From: Lepidostoma basale
Lineage: Eukaryota > Arthropoda > Insecta > Trichoptera > Lepidostomatidae
DNA length: 64,000 nt
Reading direction: 5' to 3'
Assembly: GCA_022606425.2 (NCBI GenBank)
Contig: JAHDVF020000851.1
Location: 248,001 to 312,000 of the forward strand
Of this stretch, positions 29,918 to 39,574 are shown piece by piece. Numbering within the stretch: position 1 is the stretch's first letter; each line of letters starts with the position of its first letter. The notes beneath the pieces were generated by a model. The model was not told the DNA's origin, searched no databases, and was given only the letters and a program-made list of their open reading frames with translations. Made by a program: the position numbers and the translations under genes.

Positions 29918-30391
29918 TGTATCGGACGTACGGGGGCGATTAAAACTTCCCGATATTATCACTTAATTTCATCTATCTATTTGTGTTTGTGCGGCGTTGG
30001 AATCGTGGGCTGAATTAGGTAACGGGCGGAGAGAGGGGACTGCGCTGAAAGTCTGCTACCTAGGACGCCGAGGCCAGCAAGCTGTGTGCGAGCGAGAGAG
30101 GGCACACAGGGGTCCGCGGCGTCCATTTTGGCCAGTCCCACAATTCTCCCCGTACATTTTTTGCTCCCGGTTTTAACGCCGCAACTTTGTGTATTTAGAG
30201 TATAAGTCCTATTTTTTGTATTTTTCTTGTATAATTGATCATAAGGAATAAACGAGGCGGTCGGGACGGAGTGAAGTGTGAACGGTCGAAGCGTGGGGTG
30301 GCGAAAACAGTGGGAGGCCTCGCGGCCGGCAGGTAGCTTTGGGAAAGTGCCGCCAGGTGGCACTGCTACCGGGACCGCCGCCGGCAAATCG

Positions 30392-30426
30392 TATAAATAG
30401 GTGGGCCCTGGGCAGAGCAAATCAGT
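30392..30426 (+). promoter_or_regulatory. LTR core promoter (TATA plus arthropod initiator)
   Basis: TATAAATA at 30392-30399 is followed 32 bp later by the A of TCAGT, the arthropod initiator consensus. Transcription is predicted to begin at 30424. The same pair recurs in the right LTR at 37347-37381. Confidence 0.8.
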
Positions 30427-30644
30427 GCATGCCTAGAGCCTGCCAAGAGCATCAGTTGAAAATAGCCTTTATAAAGGCTGAGCCCTCGCACACCCCACTT
30501 CGCATCACGCTTCACTCTCTACCGATCGCCGACTAAATATAACTTGCTTATTATTTTTTCGCCCGCTTTCGGTACGAGAGTTAAGTAGCATCACGCCCCT
30601 TTCCCCGTGGACTACATCGGAGACGAGCAGCAGTCGGCGCCACA

Positions 30645-30650
30645 AATAAA
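30645..30650 (+). terminator. AATAAA poly(A) signal in the 5' LTR
   Basis: It lies 32 bp from the LTR end. The equivalent in the 3' LTR (37600-37605) would direct 3' end formation of the genomic RNA near the LTR edge. Confidence 0.6.
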
Positions 30651-30682
30651 AAATTACAGGGACGTCCAGTGCGTCCCGTACA

Positions 30683-30700
30683 TGGTCCTTCGAGCCGCGG
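30683..30700 (+). promoter_or_regulatory. Primer binding site, tRNA-Tyr type
   Basis: TGGTCCTTCGAGCCG starts at the first base after the LTR. It is complementary to CCA plus the acceptor and T-arm end of animal tRNA-Tyr, whose 5' strand begins CCTTCGA. Fifteen bases match before divergence. The tRNA assignment rests on general knowledge of that tRNA. Confidence 0.75.
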
Positions 30701-30716
30701 ATCAGTCTCATCTCCG

Positions 30717-31136
30717 ATGTCGCCTTCACTCCGCTCCGGGAAGGAAGCCTCCAGTGGGCCCGCTGGACCTTCCACCACCACAGCCGGAGGGAATGCACCG
30801 CCTTCCACCCACTTCGCTGCCGCCCCGGGCCTAGCGCCCCCGGCAGCCCCTCTCACCGCAGCCGAGCAGCCTGCGCCCGCCGTTCGTGTGCCTTCCGGGG
30901 ACCAGACGACCGCCGAGTGGCTGCAGACATGTTCATCTGCGCCCGCCGACAGCGGGGCTTCCGCAACAGCCGACCTCACCACGCCGTGTCCGAGCAGGAG
31001 CACGGACACCGAGGATGAGGACCAGCCGTCTTCGATCTCTACCCAGGACACCGTCCGCCTGCTCCGCAAGGAGCTGCGGAGGCGCGAGCGGGAGGTCGAG
31101 AGATACGCGGCACAGATGGAAGATCTTCAGGCTTGA
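30717..31136 (+). CDS. BEL/Pao gag N-terminal segment, ended by an in-frame UGA
   Basis: This open segment begins at the first in-frame ATG after the primer site (30717) and runs 139 codons. It is Ser/Pro/Ala-rich, then acidic (STDTEDEDQ), then a strongly charged predicted coiled coil (VRLLRKELRRREREVERYAA) close to its end, a feature often found near the start of Pao-type Gag. It ends at UGA (31134-31136) followed by C. The downstream 1891-codon frame is in the same register, 12 sense codons later. The stop could be a nonsense lesion (UGA is what CpG decay often yields) or a leaky stop used to limit product. This single sequence cannot decide. Confidence 0.7.
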   Translation: MSPSLRSGKEASSGPAGPSTTTAGGNAPPSTHFAAAPGLAPPAAPLTAAEQPAPAVRVPSGDQTTAEWLQTCSSAPADSGASATADLTTPCPSRSTDTEDEDQPSSISTQDTVRLLRKELRRREREVERYAAQMEDLQA

Positions 31137-31172
31137 CTGCGTGCACTCACAGGACGAGCGCCGCCAGCAGGA

Positions 31173-34100
31173 ATGACCGCTCCCGGCCCAGGCGGGCCGG
31201 CACAAGCAGGTCAACCGCGGCAGGATCCAACGCCGTTCATGCCCGGACAGCAGACCCGGGCCAGCGCGCCGGCGCCCGGCCGAGACGGCCCGGCCCACAC
31301 CGGCGCGCAGTGGAGGCATGGCGACCCCACATCACAGGAGGACAGGGCGCAGTACCACGATGACGCACCCGCGCCCGGCGCACCAAGCCTGGCGCCAGGT
31401 GCGCAGTGGGAACAAGCAGATCCTACTCCGAGCGGCTGGGCGCGGCCTTACGACCCGCGTTCAGCCCCCGAACGAGCGCTGCCACTGGGGATGACACCAT
31501 CCGGTTACAACGGACCGGCACAGGCGTGTCAACCGCGGCAGGTGCCGCCAGCACTCACCCACCAGGAGCCCGGACATCAGCATCATGCAGACGCGTCAGG
31601 CGCGCATTGGAGCAGAACGGATCCGACTCCGAGCAGCAGGGTCCCATCATACGACCCCTATGCTGCTGAGCGCAGGATGCAGGACCACAGCAGCGCGCCC
31701 GCGCCCGGCCCGAGGGCCCCGGCGCCGGCCGACACGCGGTGGGGACCCACGCAGCCTGTGCAGAGCGGCGAGGAGCGGAGCAGCCACGGGCGCTCCGCCA
31801 ATCGAGAGGAGCCGCACTACAACGCCGCGCCCGGCCTACAAGGCCCGGCGCCGGACAACACACGCGGGTACGCGGCCGGCACACACGCCCCGCCACCCCG
31901 CATGGACGGAGCGCCGATGCAGGCGCTTTGGCCCCCAGTGAGCGGTGGAACGGACGAGTCACTCGCCCGCCTGACCGCCTTGATGGAGAGGGCTGAAGCC
32001 AGGAGCCTCAACGATGGCCCTTCCCACTCAACTGAACAGGGGAACCAAATGACGGCCTTCCTCGCCAGACAGTCCATGGCGAAGGACCTTCCCAACTTCG
32101 CCGGCGACCCCCTGGACTGGCCGGGCTGGCAGGCCCAATTCTGGTCGTCTACCACCACCTGCAAGATGACCAAGGCGGAGAACCTGATGCGACTTCAGCG
32201 CGTACTCGTCGGGAAGGCGCGGGGAGCAGTAGCAAGCCTTCTTTTGGACCCGGAGCACGTCCCGGAAATCCTCGAGGTCCTGGAACGCCGCTTCGGTGAC
32301 GTCCACTCGATTGCGACACTGACCCTAGAGAGGGTTAGGAAACTCCCCGACCTCCCGGACAACGCAACGAACGAACAGTTCTTCGATTTTAGTGCGGCGA
32401 TCCAAAATCTAGTGGCGCAACTAAATCTCATGCCCTCGGATTACTTGGCGAACCCGGCGCTGTTGTGCGACGTAACTGCAAAGTTACCTTTCTTTCTGCG
32501 GGTGAATTGGGCGCAGACTGCAACCGAGTCAACCATCACCGAGTTCTCGAAGTTCCTCCGGAACATCATGGACCGGATGCCTCGTTTCGGTTGCTCGCTG
32601 AGATCAGGAAGGGCCGCGACGGGACGCGAGAGGCGCGACTTCAAGGCCACAGTGCACGCGACAGCGTACGAAGCAAAAGAATGCGCCGCGCCCGCGCGCG
32701 ACACCGTGAGTGCCCCGCCGCGTAAACGCCCCAGTGAATTAAGTGACAATAAAAGTGTAAGAAACGCTTGTGCGATCTGCCAATCACATAAACATAAGTT
32801 GAAAAAGTGCCCCGAGTTTACGAAAAGTGATCCGAAACGGCGCTGGGTGCTCGTTCGAGCGGCCGGCGCCTGTGTTGTTTGTTTGGCCTTACACAAAGGT
32901 CAGTGTGTGCAAGGACCGTGCAACATCGAGGGATGCGGCGGAGATCACCACGAACTCCTACATAGGACGCAAGCGGTGACGTGCATGCACGTCTCGCGGC
33001 CCGACCCAGATGTCTACCTCAAAGTTGCGGAGGTAACGGTGACCGGACCTAGAGGTGCAGCCCCAGTGCACGCTCTCCTCGATGAGGGGTCGACGGTCAC
33101 CTTAATCGACGCCAGAACGGCAAGAGACGTCGGCGCCACGGGACCGAAGTACGAGCTCCGCCTACACGGAGCACTCGGAGCGTGCGCAAAGGACTCTCAC
33201 TCCCGGCGAGTATCGATATCCCTCCTTAACTCGGAGGGACAAAAGTACACCGTGGAGGCATACACGGTGGAGGGTCTAGACCTCCCACTACAGCCGCTAC
33301 CCGACGGGCGACGCGTACGACCGGTCATACTGATCGGGAATGATAACGCGCACCTAATAGTGTCACGGGAGGTCTCTGAGAAAGCGGACCTCCCCCTCAT
33401 GTCCCGAACGGCCCTCGGCTGGTTAGCCAGCGGGAAGATACTTCACGCAACAACCTTGGCGCTACGATCCGAGGACCGGCAGGACACCCGACTAGACGAG
33501 CTGCTCCGCTACAATTTCGCGGTCGATTCCCTCGGAGTAACGGCCGCGGAACGCATCAACGCAGACGATCAGAGAGCGGAGCAGCTGATGGAGCAGACCA
33601 CTCGGAGACTGGCGGACGGCAGCTGGGAGACGGGCCTATTATGGAAGGAAGACTCCTCCCTGCTCCCGGACAATCGTGCGTGTGCGAGGAGGAGGCTACT
33701 CACGCTTGAGAAGAAGCTGCAGAGGGACCCGCCACTAGCTGCCCAATACACAGAGAAAATGGAGCTCCTGCTTAGCAAGGGTTACGCTAGGCAGTTGAGC
33801 GAAGCGGAGGCCGCTGCACCAGCACCACGAAGATGGTACCTGCCCCACTTCTCCATATCAAACCCGAATAAGCCAGGGAAGTTCCGAGTGGTCTTCGACG
33901 CCGCCAGCCGCTGCCGAGGGACCTCGCTGAACGACCGTCTGCTGACCGGCCCCGACTTGCTGACATCTCTGCTCGGGAACCTCATCCGCTTCCGCGAGGG
34001 CAAGGTGGCTCTCGCGGCTGACATTAAGGAGATGTTCCTGCGCATCAAGATTCGCCCGGCCGACTGGCCCTCGCAGACGTACCTATGGCGCCCGAATGCG

Positions 34101-36848
34101 CAGTCGGAGCCCGCCGCCTACGTCCTCACGTCCGTGATGTTTGGAGCGACTTGCTCCCCGAGCAGCGCGCACTTTGTGCGCAACAAGGCGGCGGAGGCTT
34201 GTGCGCTGAAGTTCCCCGAGGCAGCCATCGCGATCAGAACCAAGTTCTACATGGACGACTATCTGGACGCGGTGGACACCCCGGAGGAGGCCGCCACGCT
34301 CGTCCGAGACATCCGAGACGCCTTGGCAGCCAGCGGTTTCGAACTGACAAACTGGGCGACCAACGAACCCGCGTCCATCCAGAGTGTGCCCATCGACGCC
34401 AGAGCCAAGACGGCTGTAACCATCGACGGAGGCGAGGAGACAGAGAAGATCCTGGGACTGGAGTGGAGTCCGGCCGCCGACCAGTTCCGGTTCAACTTTA
34501 GGAGGACCGAGGACGTGGCGGCCCGACCCACCAAGCGACAGCTGCTGAGCGCCGTCATGAGAATTTTCGATCCGGTGGGCTTCATCACCTGCCTGACGAT
34601 CCGATCGAAGATCCTCCTACAGGCCGTCTGGCGGTCGGGCATCGAGTGGGACGAGGTCATCCAACCGGCGCAGGCCAAGAAGTGGCAGGAATGGTTGGAG
34701 CTCGCGAGCCACATCGATGTCAAGACCCCGCGTTGCACGGCCGGGAGAAGCGGCGGCGACGTCACACTGCACGTCTTCTGCGACGCGTCCGAGCTGGCGT
34801 GTTGCACCGTGGCTTACATAGTCGGGGGAAAGGACGTCTACTTCATTGCCGCGAAAACAAAGGTGGCACCCCTCAAGCCTCTGTCCGTCCCCCGAATGGA
34901 GCTGCAAGCCGCCCTGATGGCCGCCCGCCTGGCCGCCACCATACGAAAAGAGACGCAACTACACATAATCAAGACGACTTACTGGACGGACTCCTCCACG
35001 GTCCTATGCTGGATCCGGACGGACCCGCGCAGTTACTCCGCCTTCGTCGCCAACCGCCTCGGCGAAATCGACGAGTTGTCATCTGCCTCGGACTGGAAGT
35101 GGGTGCCCACCAAACTCAACCCCGCTGACGCCGGGACCAGGGACGGCGAGGCGCCGGATCTCACACCCGCTGGGAAATGGTTCGGCGGCCCCGCATTTCT
35201 GAGGGCACCGGAGACCGAATGGCCACGTGAGAGGGCGCTCCAGCCCCAGCCCGATGACCTAGAGTTGCGACCGCAATTCGTCGGGACACTTACACAACTC
35301 GACGAAGGAGGATTACCTGACGTCACACGGTTCTCATCCTGGAGCCGTCTGACCCGCGCCACGGCGTGGGTCCTGCGATTCATCCGCCGATGCCGCGAGG
35401 GAGCAGCAAGCCGGGAACCAGAGGGGACGCTCCGCGCCGAGGAGGTCCGCGAGGCCGAGAAGAGGCTGACACAGGCCTCGCAATCCCGATCCTTCCGCAG
35501 CATGCGCTCGAGCCGACTAGCCCCTCTCGCGCCGTTTCAGGACCGAGAGGGCCTATGGCGCGCTGACAGCCGCCTGAGGAAACTCCGCGGAGTGTCGGGC
35601 GACACGCGCTCGCCGATAATCCTCGACGGGGACGACCCATACACCCGTCTCCTGCTCAACCACATCCACCACAAAGGACTTCACCCGGCGATAGAGACGA
35701 CTGTGGCAGAGGTGCGCAGCAGCTTCCACGTGCTGAGATTGCGCACTAACTTGCGCGCCTTGCGCTTCCACTGCCCGACGTGCCGCTTCAGACGCTGCCA
35801 GCCACTACCACCCAGAATGGCCCCCCTGCCATCGATCCGGTTGGCCGGACGCGTCCGGCCCTTCACCCACTGCGGATTGGACTACTTCGGGCCGATGGAG
35901 GTTACCATCGGCCGACGGCGGGAGAAGAGGTACGGAGCGCTCTTCACGTGCCTGACGACGCGCGCCGTGCACCTTGAACTCGCCGCCTCACTGAGCGCGG
36001 ACTCCGCCATCATGGCGCTCCGCCGGATGTCCGCCCGCAGGGGCCAACCCGCAACCATACTCACGGACAATGGAACCAATTTCCACGGCGCTGACAGAGA
36101 GATGAGAGAGGCCGCCACGGAGCTGTCTGCGAATGAGAAGATCGCAGAGTACCTGGCGGGGAACGAGACCGAGTGGAGATTCATCCCCCCCGGAGCCCCG
36201 CACATGGGGGGAGCATGGGAAAGGCTAGTGCGGTCGGTGAAACAAGCCCTAAAGGCGATCCTAAGGGAGCAAGCCCCTCGGGAGGAGACCTTGCTGACCG
36301 CACTTGCCGAGGTGGAACACACCATCAACAACCGCCCGCTGACCCACGTCGCCGTGGACCCGACAGAGGAGGAACCCCTGACCCCCAACCACTTCCTGAT
36401 GGGGGGAGCCTCGCGACGACCGCATCTCACCATCCTCGCAAGAGGAAAGCCGGACGCCTGCCTGCGAAAGCAATGGCGCATCAGCCAACAACTCGCGGAT
36501 GGATTTTGGAGACGCTGGCTAAGGGATTACGTCCCCACCATCAGTCACCGGCAGAAATGGCACCAGCAGCGACCGCCCATCAAGGTGGGGGACTTGGTGC
36601 TACTCGCCGACCCGTCGCTGCCAAGGAACACATGGCCCCGCGGACGCGTCGTCGAGGCCACCCCGGCAGCTGACGGCCAGACCAGAACCGTGACAATACA
36701 GACGAGCAAGGGAACATATACGCGGCCTGCAGTCCGCGTCGCTGTATTTCAGCCGGAACCAGACACGCCACTCCCGAAGGATGCTCTTCCGCCGCCGAAG
36801 ACCCGTCGACGACCGACCCCCCGCCTAGGATACGCCCGAAAGTGTTAG
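31173..36848 (+). CDS. BEL/Pao gag-pol polyprotein (1891 codons)
   Basis: The polyprotein covers retroelement capsid and replication functions in the cytoplasm and nucleus. Residues 1-270 are Pro/Ala/Gln-rich and repetitive. A DUF1759-like gag core starts near LPNFAGDPLDW (306-316). A Cys/His zinc-binding region lies at about 533-600 (C533, C536, then CVVC at 567). The A17-type aspartic protease has LLDEGST at 635-641. The RT has FRVVFDAA near 907 and FYMDDYLD at 1025-1032. RNase H acidic residues are D1204, E1243 and D1273. The integrase zinc finger is H1497 with H1533-C1534-C1537 nearby, and its catalytic residues are D1570, D1632 and E1683. The C-terminal DUF5641-type domain follows (VGDLVLL at 1805). 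All catalytic signatures look intact. The ATG at 31173 is simply the first after the upstream UGA, and the native start is probably further upstream. Confidence 0.95.
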   Translation: MTAPGPGGPAQAGQPRQDPTPFMPGQQTRASAPAPGRDGPAHTGAQWRHGDPTSQEDRAQYHDDAPAPGAPSLAPGAQWEQADPTPSGWARPYDPRSAPERALPLGMTPSGYNGPAQACQPRQVPPALTHQEPGHQHHADASGAHWSRTDPTPSSRVPSYDPYAAERRMQDHSSAPAPGPRAPAPADTRWGPTQPVQSGEERSSHGRSANREEPHYNAAPGLQGPAPDNTRGYAAGTHAPPPRMDGAPMQALWPPVSGGTDESLARLTALMERAEARSLNDGPSHSTEQGNQMTAFLARQSMAKDLPNFAGDPLDWPGWQAQFWSSTTTCKMTKAENLMRLQRVLVGKARGAVASLLLDPEHVPEILEVLERRFGDVHSIATLTLERVRKLPDLPDNATNEQFFDFSAAIQNLVAQLNLMPSDYLANPALLCDVTAKLPFFLRVNWAQTATESTITEFSKFLRNIMDRMPRFGCSLRSGRAATGRERRDFKATVHATAYEAKECAAPARDTVSAPPRKRPSELSDNKSVRNACAICQSHKHKLKKCPEFTKSDPKRRWVLVRAAGACVVCLALHKGQCVQGPCNIEGCGGDHHELLHRTQAVTCMHVSRPDPDVYLKVAEVTVTGPRGAAPVHALLDEGSTVTLIDARTARDVGATGPKYELRLHGALGACAKDSHSRRVSISLLNSEGQKYTVEAYTVEGLDLPLQPLPDGRRVRPVILIGNDNAHLIVSREVSEKADLPLMSRTALGWLASGKILHATTLALRSEDRQDTRLDELLRYNFAVDSLGVTAAERINADDQRAEQLMEQTTRRLADGSWETGLLWKEDSSLLPDNRACARRRLLTLEKKLQRDPPLAAQYTEKMELLLSKGYARQLSEAEAAAPAPRRWYLPHFSISNPNKPGKFRVVFDAASRCRGTSLNDRLLTGPDLLTSLLGNLIRFREGKVALAADIKEMFLRIKIRPADWPSQTYLWRPNAQSEPAAYVLTSVMFGATCSPSSAHFVRNKAAEACALKFPEAAIAIRTKFYMDDYLDAVDTPEEAATLVRDIRDALAASGFELTNWATNEPASIQSVPIDARAKTAVTIDGGEETEKILGLEWSPAADQFRFNFRRTEDVAARPTKRQLLSAVMRIFDPVGFITCLTIRSKILLQAVWRSGIEWDEVIQPAQAKKWQEWLELASHIDVKTPRCTAGRSGGDVTLHVFCDASELACCTVAYIVGGKDVYFIAAKTKVAPLKPLSVPRMELQAALMAARLAATIRKETQLHIIKTTYWTDSSTVLCWIRTDPRSYSAFVANRLGEIDELSSASDWKWVPTKLNPADAGTRDGEAPDLTPAGKWFGGPAFLRAPETEWPRERALQPQPDDLELRPQFVGTLTQLDEGGLPDVTRFSSWSRLTRATAWVLRFIRRCREGAASREPEGTLRAEEVREAEKRLTQASQSRSFRSMRSSRLAPLAPFQDREGLWRADSRLRKLRGVSGDTRSPIILDGDDPYTRLLLNHIHHKGLHPAIETTVAEVRSSFHVLRLRTNLRALRFHCPTCRFRRCQPLPPRMAPLPSIRLAGRVRPFTHCGLDYFGPMEVTIGRRREKRYGALFTCLTTRAVHLELAASLSADSAIMALRRMSARRGQPATILTDNGTNFHGADREMREAATELSANEKIAEYLAGNETEWRFIPPGAPHMGGAWERLVRSVKQALKAILREQAPREETLLTALAEVEHTINNRPLTHVAVDPTEEEPLTPNHFLMGGASRRPHLTILARGKPDACLRKQWRISQQLADGFWRRWLRDYVPTISHRQKWHQQRPPIKVGDLVLLADPSLPRNTWPRGRVVEATPAADGQTRTVTIQTSKGTYTRPAVRVAVFQPEPDTPLPKDALPPPKTRRRPTPRLGYARKC

Positions 36849-36864
36849 TACGGCGCAGCCGCAC

Positions 36865-36872
36865 GGGGGGAG
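36865..36872 (+). promoter_or_regulatory. Polypurine tract
   Basis: GGGGGGAG abuts the right LTR and would prime plus-strand DNA synthesis. It lies 17 bp after the gag-pol stop codon. Confidence 0.8.
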
Positions 36873-37637
36873 TGTATCGGACGTACGGGGGCGATTAAAA
36901 CTTCCCGATATTATCACTTAATTTCATCTATCTATTTGTGTTTGTGCGGCGTTGGAATCGTGGGCTGAATTAGGTAACGGGCGGAGAGAGGGGACTGCGC
37001 TGAAAGTCTGCTACCTAGGACGCCGAGGCCAGCAAGCTGTGTGCGAGCGAGAGAGGGCACACAGGGGTCCGCGGCGTCCATTTTGGCCAGTCCCACAATT
37101 CTCCCCGTACATTTTTTGCTCCCGGTTTTAACGCCGCAACTTTGTGTATTTAGAGTATAAGTCCTATTTTTTGTATTTTTCTTGTATAATTGATCATAAG
37201 GAATAAACGAGGCGGTCGGGACGGAGTGAAGTGTGAACGGTCGAAGCGTGGGGTGGCGAAAACAGTGGGAGGCCTCGCGGCCGGCAGGTAGCTTTGGGAA
37301 AGTGCCGCCAGGTGGCACTGCTACCGGGACCGCCGCCGGCAAATCGTATAAATAGGTGGGCCCTGGGCAGAGCAAATCAGTGCATGCCTAGAGCCTGCCA
37401 AGAGCATCAGTTGAAAATAGCCTTTATAAAGGCTGAGCCCTCGCACACCCCACTTCGCATCACGCTTCACTCTCTACCGATCGCCGACTAAATATAACTT
37501 GCTTATTATTTTTTCGCCCGCTTTCGGTACGAGAGTTAAGTAGCATCACGCCCCTTTCCCCGTGGACTACATCGGAGACGAGCAGCAGTCGGCGCCACAA
37601 ATAAAAAATTACAGGGACGTCCAGTGCGTCCCGTACA
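36873..37637 (+). repeat. BEL/Pao 3' LTR
   Basis: 765 bp that read as the same sequence as the 5' LTR. The predicted antisense 147-codon and sense 65-codon frames are also the same in both, which supports identity. It is followed by the GATGG duplication. Confidence 0.95.
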
Positions 37638-37875
37638 GATGGGTTGCGAACTTCGTTCGTCCAACACCCACAAAATAAATCTAAAACAAATAATATTAAA
37701 TATAATGATATAAAATAAAATAAAAAAATAAAAATAATTCAACACAAAATGTTCTTTTTAGATGGTGCACATACTGACTATTTAATTTATTTTCCACGAA
37801 TCCACGTTTTTTAATTTAGCACATAATGTAATAACACATAATGTTTTTTTCGATGTTGCATATGTTGACATGGAC
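37638..37875 (-). repeat. Element N copy 3, portion right of the BEL insertion
   Basis: GATGGGTTGCGAACTTCGTT, CACAAAATAAATCTAAAACA, GATGGTGCACATACTGACTA and GTTGCATATGTTGACATGGA match 13024-13285 in reverse. A further partial duplication of the CCACG.TTTTTTAAATT part continues to about 37945. Confidence 0.8.
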
Positions 37876-37949
37876 GATCCGGACTTTTGTGTTTATTAAA
37901 TTTATATTACACGTATCCACCGTTTTTTAAATTGGCACTTAACTAGCAA

Positions 37950-39420
37950 GAACTTAAAAATAATATTGAATAAATTATTCAAATTGTCATTGGAACAAAT
38001 AAAAAAAAATTTTACACCTGTAAAAATTCTTTATTAAAACGATAAAACTAATATAATTTTAACAGCAAAACAGTACAAACGTATTACGTGTCACAATTAA
38101 CTATTATAAAGTGCGGCAACCGTTAAATTGACCAAAACAATTCACTTATACACGAAATATCTCCAAATTTACCATGAGACCAAGGCCAGTTTTTCAAGAA
38201 TCAGGATGTCTTTAATTCTGTTCTGTATATCAGAATATATATGTTATATATGTATATATGTAATATATGTATATATGTATATGTTCAATAATAATAATAT
38301 ATGTATAATAATAATATGCCAATATAATATGCATATATATATATTCTATATCTCGTATATAGAATATATAGAAAGAGAATACTAAATTATTTGTAGACAC
38401 AACAGTACATGTACTGGCATACCACTTGACATGTTAAGAACCGCAAATAGTTACGCTATTGAACAAAATAGTAACTAACCTGATCGGTATACCGTGCATG
38501 GACATGTGGTTCGGTGATTATCGACGGTAGTGGAAAAATAATTTTTATGGATTCCCCGCGCTTATGCAACTCCGTGCGAGACTTATTGCGCAATAATTGC
38601 TTTGAAAATTATATCAAAATCAAATGCAAATTGCTTCCCATGGCGGGAGATAAAGAAGAAAGGCAATTACTAATTACAGCCGCACCTTTCTCTCGCAAAA
38701 CGCCCATTCTTGAATTCTAAAAATTCTCACAGGTAATTAAAAGACCGAATGCGTTCGTACGTACGTATAATAACACATATAATACACACGTATTACAATG
38801 AAAACGTTAAATTTAGCTAAATAATAATTCATTATTTTCTCTTAATATTTCATTATTATATTAGTGGATACATTATATTTAACCGTTAATATATGTATTT
38901 GTACAGAATTAAATACATATAAACTGTTAAATTATAAAAATCTGTATTTTTTAACATCACAATTTTTATTTTTCATTGAAATTTTAAAAGCAAAGAAATG
39001 TCAATTGATTGTCATAAATAACCAAATTCCAGCTTATTCCTCTTTAGTATTATATATAATACATTAAAAACTTTTTCTTTATACAATCTAACAAAAAAGT
39101 ATAAATACTATCTGCCACTTTTGACCCCTTTCCTATTCATGTAATCTGCTTCCTTATAAAATGTTTATCTTCTTGAATGTATAATGATTCATGGTTTTAG
39201 ACACTTAATTATGTATAATTTTCCTTCTAATTTCTGTTTTTTCCACCTCTTATATGTGCTCCTATAAATAGTAACCAACTGTTCTATTAATTAACTTTAT
39301 TTAGGTACCTAATTCGACTGCAGCAAGAAATACAAAATTATAATGAAGAAATAATACAAATTTACATAGGAAAAAAATCACATAAAGGTTCGAAAAATCG
39401 CGAAAATTAAACAGTTGATA
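37950..39420. other. AT-rich intergenic stretch with short TATATG/TAATAA microsatellites
   Basis: The segment 38230-38370 is low-complexity (ATATATG and AATAAT units). The rest shows no coding signature. A 68-codon frame at 38514-38720 lacks motifs or flanking gene signals. Confidence 0.55.
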
Positions 39421-39430
39421 TATTTTTGTA

Positions 39431-39475
39431 ACACCTGATGATGTCAAAATAGATTGACGAAACAGCTGTTGCGTA
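39431..39475 (+). ncRNA. Small hammerhead-ribozyme-like motif (family G), consensus core
   Basis: ACACCUGAUGA, U, a 5 bp hairpin GUCAA/UUGAC, GAAAC, AGCUGUU, GCGU. Both core strands match the hammerhead consensus exactly (CUGAUGA and GAAA). Stem III is the palindrome ACAGCUGU. Stem I pairs at three of four positions. Stem II pair 2 is U-A here but C-G in the copy at 8927, a compensatory change. Confidence 0.7.
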
Positions 39476-39532
39476 ATATAAAAATAAAAATTGTGGTGCA
39501 CAAAAATAGAGTTTTATTATTAAACAATTTAT

Positions 39533-39572
39533 TATGTTAAAGTATCATAGTTTTTCGGCCAAAACAATGGAC
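39533..39572 (+). repeat. Family G flank repeat
   Basis: ATGTTAAAGTATCATAGTTT, TTCGGCCAAAACA, TGGA mirrors 9045-9095 beside another family G motif. Confidence 0.6.
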
Positions 39573-39574
39573 TG

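Larger units (their letters stand above)
29918..30682 (+). repeat. BEL/Pao 5' LTR
   Basis: It starts TGTATCGGACG and ends GTCCCGTACA. I found no difference from 36873-37637 on reading both. It contains a TATA box (30392-30399), a TCAGT initiator (30422-30426) and AATAAA (30645-30650), so U3 is about 506 bp, R is most of the remainder and U5 is very short. Confidence 0.95.
29918..37637 (+). mobile_element. BEL/Pao LTR retrotransposon, nearly intact, 7720 bp
   Basis: Two 765 bp LTRs start TGTATC and end GTACA, flanked by the 5 bp target duplication GATGG (29913-29917 and 37638-37642). The primer site is immediately internal to the left LTR, a purine tract precedes the right LTR, and a single long gag-pol frame lies between. 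Enzyme order protease, RT, RNase H, integrase, and the C-terminal DUF5641-type domain place it in BEL/Pao (Belpaoviridae). The element is visibly GC-rich against AT-rich flanks. LTRs that read as identical imply a recent insertion. It landed in element N. The only obvious coding lesion is an in-frame UGA at 31134. Confidence 0.96.

Noticed and set aside
29977..30536. 147-codon antisense and 65-codon sense frames in both LTRs
   Set aside because: LTR sequence is regulatory. Identical presence in both LTRs reflects LTR identity, not coding selection.
31555..36864. Many additional open frames in the BEL interior on both strands
   Set aside because: The GC-rich sequence lacks stops in all frames. 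None shows domain motifs, whereas the sense frame 31173-36848 holds every expected one.
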